In this document: piece after piece, positions 36,629 to 45,523 of the stretch
Layout: every line of letters starts with the position of its first letter
Position numbering within the stretch: the first letter of the stretch is position 1
Assembly: GCF_000718015.1 (NCBI RefSeq)
Contig: NZ_JODY01000010.1
Location: 1-64,000 of the forward strand
DNA from: Streptomyces catenulae
GTDB lineage: Bacteria > Actinomycetota > Actinomycetes > Streptomycetales > Streptomycetaceae
DNA: 64,000 nucleotides
Reading direction: 5' to 3'
Translations under genes and position numbers: made by a program
The notes under the pieces: model-generated
What the model saw: the letters and a program-made list of their open reading frames with translations, nothing else
Told to the model about the DNA's origin: nothing
Databases searched by the model: none

Positions 36629-38050
36629 CTACCCGTGGCGCAGCGCGCCCAGGCTGCCCGGGTAGAGGTACTGCTTCGGCGGGATCTTCGTCCCGTGGGC
36701 CCAGGCGTCGAAGAAGCCCTTGAGGTCCTTGCCGGAGACCTCCGCCGCCAACGCCTCGAACTGCGGGAACGAGGCGTTGCCGTAGGCGTGGTCGTGGGTC
36801 CAGCGCTTGAGGGTGGCGAAGAACGCGTCGTCGCCGACGGTGCGCCGCAGCGCGTGGAGCATCAGGGAACCCTTGTCGTACAGGGCGGGGTCCAGTTCCT
36901 TGCCGACTCCCGGGTCGTAGAGCTTGGTGGCCCAGTACGCCGGGTCGTCCTTGTTCTCGTCGACCACCCAGGCGTAGAAGCTCTTGTCGAGGTCGGAGCC
37001 GTTGTGCTCCTCCCACAGCTGGTTGGCGTACTGGGCGAAGCACTCGTTGAGGCAGCCGTCGCGCCAGTCCTTGATCGAGACGCTGTCGCCGAACCACTGG
37101 TGGGTGATCTCGTGCGGCCCCGAGGCGTCGTTGAGGGACCCGGGGTAGGTGGGTCGGCTCTGTGTCTCCAGGGCGTTGGGGCCCTCCTGGCCGGTCACCC
37201 CGTTGATGGCGATGCTGCCCGCCGAGGAGAACGGGTACGGGCCGAACTTCGAGGCGAGGAAGGTGAGGATCTCCCCCTGCTGGGCCTCGGCCGCCTCGTC
37301 GATCACGGCGCCCGGGCTGTAGGCGGTGATGGACGGCGTGCCGTCGGGCAGCTCGGTGCGGTGGACGGTGAACTTGTCGATGGCGACGGTGCTGGCGTAC
37401 GTCACCATCGGCTTGTCCTCGTGCCAGCGGAAGGTCGTGCGGCCGCCCTCGGTGGTGGTCGGTCCGGGCAGCCCGTTGCCTATCGCGGTCCAGCCCTTGG
37501 GGACGGTCGCGGTGAGGGAGAAGGTGGCCTTGTCGGACGGGTGGTCGTTGGCGGGGTACCAGGAGGTCGCGGCGTGCGGTTCGCCCGTGGCGTCCGCGCC
37601 GCCGTTCTTCAGGGTGTGCCAGCCCTCACTGTCGGGCTTCCCGGCGTACTTCACCCGGACCGCGAAGGTGGCGCCGTCGGCCACCCGGTGGGCCGGGACG
37701 ACGGCGAGTTTGTGGGCCCCGGAGCGGGAGAACGCCTTCGCCGGGGTGCCGTCCACCGTGACCGAGGCGACCGTGAAGCCCTTCAGGTCGAGGGTGAAGC
37801 GGTCCAGCGCCTCGGTGGCCCGGGCGGTGACGGTGGTGTCGCCGTCCAGGTGGTCGGTGCGCGCCGGGTCGTAGGCGATCCGGACGTCGTAGTGCGTGAC
37901 GTCGTAGCCGGGGTTGCCGTCGTCGGGGAAGTAGGGGTCGCCGATACCGGTCGCGGCGGAGGCGGGGGTCGCCGCCAGGGCGAGGGTGAGGGCGGTCGCG
38001 GTGGTCAGCACGGCGGTGGCGCCGCGGTGCCGGTGGAGTGTTCTGCGCAT
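36629..38050 (-). CDS. Secreted M1-family zinc metallopeptidase, 473 aa
   Basis: A signal peptide (HRGATAVLTTATALTLALAA...ASAA, about residues 8-33) leads to the M1 beta-saddle domain and a thermolysin-like domain. The zinc motif HEITHQWFGDS with a downstream Glu (NECFAQYANQLW) and the exopeptidase GxMEN-like stretch (ITGQEGPNALETQS here, an altered form) are visible. At 473 residues it is a short M1 enzyme lacking the C-terminal domains of aminopeptidase N. It is likely an extracellular aminopeptidase. It is 21 bases downstream of the M28 peptidase gene on the same strand, so the two are probably one operon for peptide scavenging. Confidence 0.88.
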   Translation of the reverse strand: MRRTLHRHRGATAVLTTATALTLALAATPASAATGIGDPYFPDDGNPGYDVTHYDVRIAYDPARTDHLDGDTTVTARATEALDRFTLDLKGFTVASVTVDGTPAKAFSRSGAHKLAVVPAHRVADGATFAVRVKYAGKPDSEGWHTLKNGGADATGEPHAATSWYPANDHPSDKATFSLTATVPKGWTAIGNGLPGPTTTEGGRTTFRWHEDKPMVTYASTVAIDKFTVHRTELPDGTPSITAYSPGAVIDEAAEAQQGEILTFLASKFGPYPFSSAGSIAINGVTGQEGPNALETQSRPTYPGSLNDASGPHEITHQWFGDSVSIKDWRDGCLNECFAQYANQLWEEHNGSDLDKSFYAWVVDENKDDPAYWATKLYDPGVGKELDPALYDKGSLMLHALRRTVGDDAFFATLKRWTHDHAYGNASFPQFEALAAEVSGKDLKGFFDAWAHGTKIPPKQYLYPGSLGALRHG

Positions 38051-38071
38051 CGCTGCTTTCCGGTTCGGGGG

Positions 38072-38977
38072 TCAGTTGCGGGCGGTGGCGGCGAGTTTCC
38101 AGACCACGCCGAGCAGGGCGTTGGTGCTGGTCGCCTCGGTCTCGGGGTCGACGTTGGCGAGGTTGTCGCAGGCGTTGTGAAGGCAGTCGGAGATGCCGGT
38201 GCTGAAGCCGGACGACGGGATACCGGCGTTGCCGAACGACTCGTGGTCGGAGCCGCCCACCCCGATGTCGAAGGTGCTGAGACCGCGGTCGGCGAACCAT
38301 GCCTCGAACGCCCGCTGGGCCTCGGTCTCGTGGTGCGCGTCGTCGTGCACCACGAGCCACTGCCGGACGTTCTTGCTGCCCGCCTGGTCGAGGTTGAGGT
38401 AGACGTCGATCGCCTTGCGGTCGGCGGCGGAGAGCGAGCGGACGTAGTCCGCGGAGCCGACCAGCCCCTCCTCCTCCGCGCCCCACCAGGCGAACCGCAG
38501 GTGCCGGGTGGGCTTCAGCCCGGCGTCGGCCACCCGCAGGGCCGTGGTCAGGACGGCCGCCGCGCCGGAGCCGTTGTCGTTGATCCCCGGCCCCTCCTTG
38601 ACGCTGTCCAGGTGGGCGCCGGTGAACAGCACATGCTTCGGGTCGCCGCCCGGCCAGTCGGCGATCAGGTTGTAGCCGGTCGCGCCGGCGTGCGAGAAGC
38701 GGCGCAGCTCGGTGTGGAATCCGGCCCGGTCCAGCGCCTTGCGGACGTACGTCACCGAGTCCGTGTACCCCTGGGTGCCGTGCGCGCGGTTGCCGCCGTT
38801 GCGGTCGGCGATCTCCTGGAGTGCCCGCAGGTGGGGCATGACCTCGCCCGCCCGGACGGTCGGCGCGCCGGGTCCCGGGGGTGCGGCGGCCGTGGCCGCG
38901 GGCGCCGGGACCGCGGCCAGGACGAGGACCGCGCCGAGGATCCGGGCGGCGAGGGACGGCAGGCGGCGGGACGGCAT
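38072..38977 (-). CDS. Secreted M28-family zinc aminopeptidase, 301 aa
   Basis: A signal peptide (SRRLPSLAARILGAVLVLAA...ATAAAPP) precedes the M28 catalytic domain. Di-zinc ligands are visible in LFTGAHLDSVKEGPGINDNGSGAAA (His and Asp), the catalytic Glu pair in AWWGAEEEGLVGSADYV, a further Asp in VYLNLDQAGSKN and the last His in GGSDHESFGNAGIPS. The family resembles Streptomyces griseus aminopeptidase. The start at 38977 gives the best signal peptide; an ATG 17 codons upstream adds a hydrophilic leader. It is first in the M28-M1 pair. Confidence 0.88.
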   Translation of the reverse strand: MPSRRLPSLAARILGAVLVLAAVPAPAATAAAPPGPGAPTVRAGEVMPHLRALQEIADRNGGNRAHGTQGYTDSVTYVRKALDRAGFHTELRRFSHAGATGYNLIADWPGGDPKHVLFTGAHLDSVKEGPGINDNGSGAAAVLTTALRVADAGLKPTRHLRFAWWGAEEEGLVGSADYVRSLSAADRKAIDVYLNLDQAGSKNVRQWLVVHDDAHHETEAQRAFEAWFADRGLSTFDIGVGGSDHESFGNAGIPSSGFSTGISDCLHNACDNLANVDPETEATSTNALLGVVWKLAATARN

Positions 38978-39125
38978 GGCGGGGCACCTTCCAGTACGGC
39001 CCGGGGCGCTCGCCCCGGTGGACCGCACCCACCCTCGCCCGCCGGTGTCAGGGAGTTGTCAGGAAGCTGTGGCGAGGCGGTAGGGGTGCCGGGCGCCCCG
39101 CCCGTCCCGTACGGAGGGGAGGGCG

Positions 39126-39971
39126 TCAGGGCGCGTCCGGTGCCTCCAGGACGACGACCGCCTCGTCGGTGTAGGTGAGGAAGGTCAGCGTCTCCTGGAG
39201 GTACAGCTCGATGCCGTGGGCGTCGTGGGCGGTGTAGCCGATGGCAACGTCCCGGCCCAGGCGCAGGGCGAAGTCGCCGCCGCGGGTGGAGAGGACGAAC
39301 GCGCCGTCGACGGCGGGCGCCCAGATCGGTTTGCCGTCCAGGATCCGGGCGAGGTGGGCGGCGATCGGGTAGCCGTGGTCGGAGGTCTCGCTGACCGCCG
39401 TGTACGCGTCGGCGCCGAGCAGCAGCGCGTACGGGCCGTCGACCCCGGCCAGCCGGAGCGCGGTGAGGGCGCCGCTGACCGCGTCGGGGTAGTCGCGGGC
39501 CTCGGCGGGCAGCCGCAGCACCGGGTTGGAGCTGCGGGCGCGCAGTCCCTCCACCCCGGCGGCCGGGTAGCCGTCGAAGACGGCGTGGTCCTCGGCGAGG
39601 GCCAGGGCGCGGGCGGCGTCCTTCACCGGCTGCCAGTCGGAGTCCTGGGAGCCGCGTTCGACGTCGTCGACGGCGGCGCGGGTGACGGTGAAGGAGCTGC
39701 GCAGTTCGACGAGGGGCCGGGCCTCGCGCAGCCGGGCGGTGACGCCGGGGGTGGGCGGTTCGATGCCGGTGGTGTGGCCGGTGCCGACGGCGGCGAGTTC
39801 CGGTCCGCCCGCATCGGGGACGTCGACGACGCGGCGCCCGGCGACATGGCGGCGGAAGGTGCGGCGGGCCTCCTCCTCGATCTCCGCCCACGCCTGCGGG
39901 GTGATCGGGGCGAGTTCGCGGTGCAGGTTGTCGGTGCCGCAGGGCACCGTCGTGGCGGTGGTGGCGGTCAT
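39126..39971 (-). CDS. Family 1 encapsulin shell protein
   Basis: A 281-residue HK97-fold protein that self-assembles into a protein nanocompartment. The family pattern is clear: NLHRELAPITPQAWAEIEEEARRTFRRHVAGRRVVDV at the N-terminus, then DWQPVKDAARALALAEDHAVFDG, PYALLLGADAYTAVSETSDHGYPI, and the C-terminal GYTAHDAHGIELYLQETLTFL. The immediately upstream DyP peroxidase ends in an encapsulation peptide, so it is the cargo. The shell gene's GGAGC ribosome-binding site lies within the last codons of the peroxidase gene, so the two are tightly coupled. Confidence 0.93.
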   Translation of the reverse strand: MTATTATTVPCGTDNLHRELAPITPQAWAEIEEEARRTFRRHVAGRRVVDVPDAGGPELAAVGTGHTTGIEPPTPGVTARLREARPLVELRSSFTVTRAAVDDVERGSQDSDWQPVKDAARALALAEDHAVFDGYPAAGVEGLRARSSNPVLRLPAEARDYPDAVSGALTALRLAGVDGPYALLLGADAYTAVSETSDHGYPIAAHLARILDGKPIWAPAVDGAFVLSTRGGDFALRLGRDVAIGYTAHDAHGIELYLQETLTFLTYTDEAVVVLEAPDAP

Positions 39972-39976
39972 GGCGC

Positions 39977-40957
39977 TCAGGCTCCTTTCAGGCTGCCGAT
40001 GCCGAGGGAGCCGCCCGGGGCGACGCCGGTCGGCGGGCCGGGCGGATCGTCGAGGAAGTCGGCGGCGGGCACGTAAAACAGACCGCCGGTGACGGCGCGG
40101 GAGAAGTCGAGGATGCGGTCGGTGGTGCCCGGCGGGTCGCCGAGGAACATGTTGTCGAGCATCCGCTCGGTGACCTCGGGGGTGCGGGCGTAGCCGATGA
40201 AGTAGGTGCCGAACTCGCCCTGCCCGACCCGGCCGAACGGCATGTTCTCCCGGACGATCTTCCGTTCGGTGCCGTCGGCGTCGGTGATCGTGTTGAGCGC
40301 GACATGTGAGTCGGCGGGTTTGACGGCGTCGTCCAGCTCGACGTTGGCGGTCTTGGTGCGGCCGATGACGCGCTCCTGCTCCTCGACGGTGAGCGCCTGC
40401 CAGGCGGGCATGTCGTGGAGGTACTTCTGCACGATCACATAGCTGCCGCCGCGGAACGGCGGGTCCTCGTCACCGGTGTGGACGGCGTCGTCGGCCGCGC
40501 GGTCGGTGGGGTTCTCGCTACCGTCGACGAAGCCGAGGAGGTCGCGGGTGTCGAAGTAGCGGAAGCCGTGGACCTCGTCGACGACGGTGACGGCGGCGGC
40601 GAAGTGGTCGACGAGCAGCCGGGCCATCTCGAAGCAGAGGTCCGGGCGGGCGGACCGGAGGTGGAAGAGGAGGTCGCCGGGGGTGGCCGGGGCGTGGTGG
40701 CGGGGGCCGTGCAGCGGCCGGAAGGGGTGCAGATAGCGGGGGCGCGGGCCGTCGAAGAGGCGGTCCCAGCCGGTCGAGCTGATCCCGGCGACGCAGGTCA
40801 GGGCGGCTTCGGGGGCGCGGAAGGCGACCGAGCGGACCAGCCCCGCCAGGCCCGCGAGCCCGTCCCGGACGGCCGCCTCACCGCCGGGGGCGACGGTCGC
40901 CACGAGGAACACGGCGGCGCGGGCGGGCGGCATGACGACGGACTGCGAGGTGACCAT
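39977..40957 (-). CDS. DyP-type haem peroxidase, encapsulin cargo
   Basis: A 326-residue dye-decolourising peroxidase. The catalytic Asp145 is in the family motif LLGFVDGSENPTD, and the proximal haem His is probably His218 in ADSHVALNTI; a distal Arg/Phe region follows (GQGEFGTYFIGYARTPE). The final residues, GSLGIGSLKGA, fit the SLxIGSLKG cargo-loading consensus of family 1 encapsulins, joined by a Pro/Gly-rich linker. The enzyme should be packaged in the shell encoded next and used in oxidative-stress or lignin-like substrate oxidation. It has its own promoter region shared with the divergent molybdoenzyme gene. Confidence 0.93.
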   Translation of the reverse strand: MVTSQSVVMPPARAAVFLVATVAPGGEAAVRDGLAGLAGLVRSVAFRAPEAALTCVAGISSTGWDRLFDGPRPRYLHPFRPLHGPRHHAPATPGDLLFHLRSARPDLCFEMARLLVDHFAAAVTVVDEVHGFRYFDTRDLLGFVDGSENPTDRAADDAVHTGDEDPPFRGGSYVIVQKYLHDMPAWQALTVEEQERVIGRTKTANVELDDAVKPADSHVALNTITDADGTERKIVRENMPFGRVGQGEFGTYFIGYARTPEVTERMLDNMFLGDPPGTTDRILDFSRAVTGGLFYVPAADFLDDPPGPPTGVAPGGSLGIGSLKGA

Positions 40958-41246
40958 GGGGCTCCCGGCGGGGGACGGGGAGGTGGCGGGGGCGGCGACC
41001 CCACCGACGGACCAATCACCCCGAAGCAGACATAACGGCTGGGACGGGGTCAGCGTATCCGTGCCCGGTACGGCCCGCAGTCGGGCGACGCGCCGGGGCC
41101 CGGCACCGGTTCCGCCGGGCCCCGCGCACCCGGCACCCGCGGCGCGGGCCGCGTCCCGCCCGCCTCGCCCGGCCCCGCCGCCACACCTAGCCTGGCCGGA
41201 AAGGCCCGCTGCGGGCCGGGCCCGGACGACGGAAAGGGTGGACGCG

Positions 41247-43556
41247 GTGAGCGCCTCCGAGGAACGGGAACAGCCGACGCACCGGGTGGGGCCCGTCCCC
41301 GAGGGCGAGCCGTCGGCCCGGCCCTACCGCCACCCCGCCGCCGGATGGGGCGCCGCGAAGAGCGTGGGCCGGATCCTGGCCCGGGAGAAGCAGTGGGTGG
41401 ACGGGCCGCGGGCGATCTTGCGGATGAACCACGAGAACGGCGGCTTCGACTGCCCCGGATGCGCCTGGCCGGACGACACCAAGGGCCTGCACCTGGACAT
41501 CTGCGAGAACGGCATCAAACACGTCACCTGGGAGATGACCCGTAAGCGGGTCGGCCGGGAGTTCTTCGCCGCGCACTCGGTGACCGAGCTGTCCGGGTGG
41601 AGCGACTTCGCGCTGGAGGACCAGGGACGGCTGACCGAGCCGATGGTCTACGACCCGGACACCGACCACTACGTACCGATCAGCTGGAAGGACGCGTTCG
41701 CGCTGTTCGGCCGGGTGGTGCGGGGGCTCGGCAGCCCGGACCGGGCGGCGTACTACACCTCCGGGCGGCTGGGGAACGAGGCGACCTTCCTCTACCAGCT
41801 GATGGCCCGGGAGCTGGGCACCAACAATCTGCCGGACTGCTCCAACATGTGCCACGAGGCGAGCGGGCGCGCCCTGAAGGCGTCGCTGGGCACCGGCAAG
41901 GGCACCGTCGACCTCAAGGACTGGGAGGCCACCGACGCGCTCTTCGTGATGGGCGTCAACGCCGCCTCCAACGCGCCCCGGATGCTCACCGCGCTCGCCG
42001 CCGCGTACGACCGGGGTGCGCAGATCGTGCACATCAACCCGATGGTCGAGGCGGCCGCCACCCGCACGATCGTGCCGCACGACTTCACCGACATGGCCCT
42101 CCTGAAGGCGACCCGGACCGGCACGCTCGACCTCCAGGTGCGCATCGGCGGCGACATGGCGCTGCTGCGCGGTATGGCCAAGGCGGTCCTGGAGCAGGCA
42201 CGGACCGACCCCAAGGCGCTCGACCAGGAGTTCATCGACCGGCACACCACCGGCTTCGCGGCGTACCGGGTGGTGTGCGAGGCCACGCCATGGGAGGAGA
42301 TCGAGCGGCAGTCGGGCATCGCCCGCGCCGACCTCCTCAAGGCGGCGCGGATCTACGGCGACGCGGACCGTTCGATCATCAGCTGGTGCCTGGGCATCAG
42401 CCAGCACGAGCACGGCGTCGACACCGTCCGGGAGATCGTCAACCTGCTGCTGCTCCGCGGCAATCTGGGCCGCGAGGGCGCGGGCCCCTCCCCCGTCCGC
42501 GGGCACAGCAACGTCCAGGGCAACCGCACCTGCGGCATCGACCACCGGCCGGACGGGGCGTTCCTCGACCGGCTCGCGGAGGTCTGCGGTATCGAACCGC
42601 CGCGGGCGGAGGGGCTGGACACCGTCGCCACCGTCGCGGCGATGCACCGCGGTGACGTGGAGGTCTTCGTCGGGATGGGCGGCAATTTCGCCATGGCGGC
42701 GCCCGACACCCCGTACACCTTCGCGGCGCTGCGCGCCTGCGCGCTGACCGTGCAGGTCAGCACCAAGCTGAACCGCAGTCATCTGGTCCACGGGAGGCAG
42801 GCGCTGATCCTGCCGTGTCTGGGCCGGACCGAGAAGGACCAGCAGCGCGGCGGGGTGCAGAGCACCTCGGTCGAGGACTCGATGAGCATGGTCCATCTCT
42901 CCGTCGGCATGAAGCGGCCCGCCTCGCCGCAGCTGCTGTCGGAGCCCGCGATCATCGCCGGGCTGGCCCGCGCGGCGCTGCCGGACAGCGCCACGCCCTG
43001 GGAGTGGTACGTCGAGGACTACGACCGGATCCGCGACACGATGGCGCAGGTCCTGGACGGTTTCGAGGACTTCAACCGGCGGGTGCGGCTGCCGCTGGGT
43101 TTCCGGATCAAGCAGCCCGCGCGGGAGCTGGTGTTCCGCACGCCGTCGGGAGCGGCGGAGTTCTCCGCGGCGCCGCTGCCCGACGTGGTCCCGGCGCCCG
43201 GCACGCTGGCGCTGGGCACGCTCCGCTCCCACGACCAGTGGAACACCACCCTGTACTCGGACAACGACCGCTACCGCGGCATCCGCAACCTGCGCACGCT
43301 GGTCTTCATGAACCACGACGACATGCGCGAACGCGGTATCGCCCGGTTCGACCCGGTCGACATCACCGCCACCGCGAAGGACGGCTCCACCCGCGCGCTG
43401 CACGGCTATCTCGCCGTCCCGTACGGCCTCCCCCGGGGCTGTGCGGCCGGGTACATGCCGGAGATGAACGTGCTGATCGCGCTCTGCGACTACAGCGTGC
43501 AGAGCGATCAGCCGCTGATGAAGCATCTGAAGGTCACCATCGCCCCGGCGGCGTGA
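41247..43556 (+). CDS. FdhF/YdeP-type molybdopterin oxidoreductase, 769 aa
   Basis: A molybdenum bis-guanine-dinucleotide enzyme of the FdhF/YdeP family. Typical segments are GGFDCPGCAWPD, ISWKDAFALFGRVVRGL, NNLPDCSNMCHEASGRALKA, HGVDTVREIVNLLLLRGNLGREGAG and the C-terminal cofactor domain from TLYSDNDRYRGIRNLR. The few N-terminal Cys do not form a full CxxCxxxC 4Fe-4S motif, as usual in this group. The physiological substrate is unknown. The GTG at 41247 with GGAAAGG upstream was chosen; an earlier ATG at 40932 would extend 105 low-complexity residues into the promoter shared with the peroxidase. Its stop is 7 bases from the FUSC stop (convergent). Confidence 0.85.
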   Translation: MSASEEREQPTHRVGPVPEGEPSARPYRHPAAGWGAAKSVGRILAREKQWVDGPRAILRMNHENGGFDCPGCAWPDDTKGLHLDICENGIKHVTWEMTRKRVGREFFAAHSVTELSGWSDFALEDQGRLTEPMVYDPDTDHYVPISWKDAFALFGRVVRGLGSPDRAAYYTSGRLGNEATFLYQLMARELGTNNLPDCSNMCHEASGRALKASLGTGKGTVDLKDWEATDALFVMGVNAASNAPRMLTALAAAYDRGAQIVHINPMVEAAATRTIVPHDFTDMALLKATRTGTLDLQVRIGGDMALLRGMAKAVLEQARTDPKALDQEFIDRHTTGFAAYRVVCEATPWEEIERQSGIARADLLKAARIYGDADRSIISWCLGISQHEHGVDTVREIVNLLLLRGNLGREGAGPSPVRGHSNVQGNRTCGIDHRPDGAFLDRLAEVCGIEPPRAEGLDTVATVAAMHRGDVEVFVGMGGNFAMAAPDTPYTFAALRACALTVQVSTKLNRSHLVHGRQALILPCLGRTEKDQQRGGVQSTSVEDSMSMVHLSVGMKRPASPQLLSEPAIIAGLARAALPDSATPWEWYVEDYDRIRDTMAQVLDGFEDFNRRVRLPLGFRIKQPARELVFRTPSGAAEFSAAPLPDVVPAPGTLALGTLRSHDQWNTTLYSDNDRYRGIRNLRTLVFMNHDDMRERGIARFDPVDITATAKDGSTRALHGYLAVPYGLPRGCAAGYMPEMNVLIALCDYSVQSDQPLMKHLKVTIAPAA

Positions 43557-43563
43557 GCGGCGC

Positions 43564-45312
43564 TCAGCCGCGGGCGAAGCGCTCCAGGAGGAGATGGGCG
43601 CGGGCCTCCGCGGCGGCGAGTTCGGCGGGGTCGATCTCGGCCCGCCACACCTCGCCCGCCGCGGCGTCGTCCGCCTCCCGCAGCTCGACGACGGCCACCG
43701 CCAGCCGCGCCTGGGCGTCCCCGAACGCCGCCGTGGCGCCGCCGTCGAGCGCCCGCTCGGCCTGTGCGGTGGCCGCCGCGCACGCGGTCAGCGCGCGCTC
43801 CGCCCGCACCACGGCCCGGTCGTGGACCACCAGCAGGCCGCAGAGCAGTCCGACGACGATGCCCAGGACGCTGGCGAGCGCCCGGTCCGCGACGAGCGTC
43901 CCGGCGGCCTCCGGCGCGGTCAGGTCGGTCATCAGCAGCGCCAGCGGCGTCAGGAACACCACGCCGAGGCCGTAGTTGCGCGGTACGACGTACTCCAGCA
44001 GGAACTCCAGCACCACGATCACCGCGACCAGCACCCCGGGGCCGGGCGCCAGGGCGAGGATCGCCAGCGCGAGCACCAGCCCGGCGGCGGTGCCCAGGGT
44101 CCGCTGCACCGCGCGCTGGGTCGCGGTGCGGACATTGATGGAGTGCAGCACCGCGGCTGCCGACACCGCGGCCCAGTAGCCGTGCCCGAGGCCCAGCGCC
44201 GGCGCGGCGCCGCCCGCGAGGGCGGTGCCGAGGGCCATCCGCAGCGCCGGGACGAGCAGTACGGAGCGGTGGCCGGGGCCGCCGGGGTGGCGGCCCGCGA
44301 GGAGTTCGGCGGCGCGGAGCCCGGCGCCGCTCGGCGGGGCGGTCGGCGGCGCCCCGGCGTCCCGACCGGTCCGGTCGCCGACCGTCCAGGACGCCGGGCC
44401 CGGCAGCAGCGGCGGGACGCGGCGGCGCCGGTCCGCCAGGGCCCTGGCCTGCTCCCGCAGCTGCCGGGCGAGGGCCGCCGGATCGTCCGGCGGCCGGGTC
44501 GCGGAGCCGATCAGCAGCGACCAGGACAGCTCGGTCAGCCGGACGCACACCCCGCCGTGCCGCTCCCCGCCCGCCGCGCGCGGCAGCAGGCCGAGGGCGT
44601 GGTGGGCGCGGAGCACCGCGGCGGTCGCCCGGTGGCGCCGTCGGCCGTCGTGGTCGGCGCCCGGGGCGTCCCAGAGTGCGGCGAGCGCGCGGAGCGCGGC
44701 GGCCACCGCGAGGCGCTGCGGGCGGTCGGGGTGGACGAGGCGGCCCGCCATCGCCAGCGCCCAGGCGAGCGCGGCGCCCGCGGCGGCGAGCGCGGTGTGC
44801 GGCAGGACGTCGGCGGGACCGGCCGTGCCGTTGGCCGCCGCGGCGAACGCGAAGAGCAGCAGCACCGCGCCGAGCCCGCCCAGCCGCGCGGCGTCGCAGG
44901 CGTACTTCGCGGCGCCCGCCACCAGCGCGGTCGCGGCGACCACCACGGCGGCGCCGCCCGGCCGGGGCAGCGCCCAGGCGGCGAGCGCCGAGCCGACGCC
45001 CACGCACGCCGTCATGGCGAGGGCGACCAGCGCCAGCGCACCGGCGCGCCGCCGGTAGGGCAGATTGCGGCCGAAGGTGGTGGTGAAGGCGCCGAGCATG
45101 GCGTAGACGGCCTGTTCGGTGCGGCCGGTCGCGGCGAGCACCAGCGCCGGGAGCGCCATCGCGAGCGCGGCGCGCAGCGCGAAGGTGAACGCCCCGTCCA
45201 CCGGGTGCAGGGTCAGCGACCCGCGCGGTGAGAGCACCCGCACCACCCCGGCCACCGCCTGCCGCGGGCCGCGCGCGGCGGGGGTGCGGCCGTCGTCACC
45301 GGCCCGGGTCAT
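43564..45312 (-). CDS. FUSC-family membrane protein, 582 aa
   Basis: An inner-membrane protein with two blocks of hydrophobic helices separated by a hydrophilic region: about residues 50-185 (ALAMALPALVLAATG..., ALVALAMTACVGVGSALAAWAL) and 345-480 (MALGTALAGGAAPALGLGHG..., LGTAAGLVLALAILALAPGPGVLVAVIVVLE). This repeat layout is that of the fusaric acid resistance/aromatic acid exporter (FUSC, YccS) family. The C-terminus is a cytoplasmic helical domain. The start at 45312 was chosen; an ATG 26 codons upstream is possible. It probably exports an aromatic or organic acid; the substrate is unknown. Confidence 0.75.
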   Translation of the reverse strand: MTRAGDDGRTPAARGPRQAVAGVVRVLSPRGSLTLHPVDGAFTFALRAALAMALPALVLAATGRTEQAVYAMLGAFTTTFGRNLPYRRRAGALALVALAMTACVGVGSALAAWALPRPGGAAVVVAATALVAGAAKYACDAARLGGLGAVLLLFAFAAAANGTAGPADVLPHTALAAAGAALAWALAMAGRLVHPDRPQRLAVAAALRALAALWDAPGADHDGRRRHRATAAVLRAHHALGLLPRAAGGERHGGVCVRLTELSWSLLIGSATRPPDDPAALARQLREQARALADRRRRVPPLLPGPASWTVGDRTGRDAGAPPTAPPSGAGLRAAELLAGRHPGGPGHRSVLLVPALRMALGTALAGGAAPALGLGHGYWAAVSAAAVLHSINVRTATQRAVQRTLGTAAGLVLALAILALAPGPGVLVAVIVVLEFLLEYVVPRNYGLGVVFLTPLALLMTDLTAPEAAGTLVADRALASVLGIVVGLLCGLLVVHDRAVVRAERALTACAAATAQAERALDGGATAAFGDAQARLAVAVVELREADDAAAGEVWRAEIDPAELAAAEARAHLLLERFARG

Positions 45313-45485
45313 GACGGAGTGCGGGGGTCGTGCGGGCGGGGCAGTGCGTCCATCTCTCCGGTTTCCGGTGCCGAACGGGCGTTTCGCCATGACCCGGCCA
45401 GGTACCGGTATTCCGTTCTCCGTTCACCTTCCGGGAATTCCGGGGGCCTGTCAAAGAGCGGCCGTACGGCTCTGACCTGCGGCGT

Positions 45486-45516
45486 CCGCCCGGCGGCGCG
45501 GGGCGCGGCCGGGCGG
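45486..45516 (-). terminator. Terminator of the Clp ATPase gene
   Basis: CCGCCCGGC (45486-45494) pairs with GCCGGGCGG (45508-45516), 8 bases beyond the Clp stop codon on the minus strand. Confidence 0.6.
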
Positions 45517-45523
45517 GCACCCG

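Noticed and set aside
35102..39178. A 1358-codon open frame on the + strand
   Set aside because: It lies antisense to the aminotransferase, M1, M28 and encapsulin genes, which all have clear motifs; the translation is Gly/Val/Asp/Arg filler produced by high GC content.
40932..41246. N-terminal extension of the FdhF/YdeP-type enzyme
   Set aside because: The 105 extra residues are low-complexity Pro/Arg/Ala and cover the divergent promoter; the GTG at 41247 has a proper ribosome-binding site.
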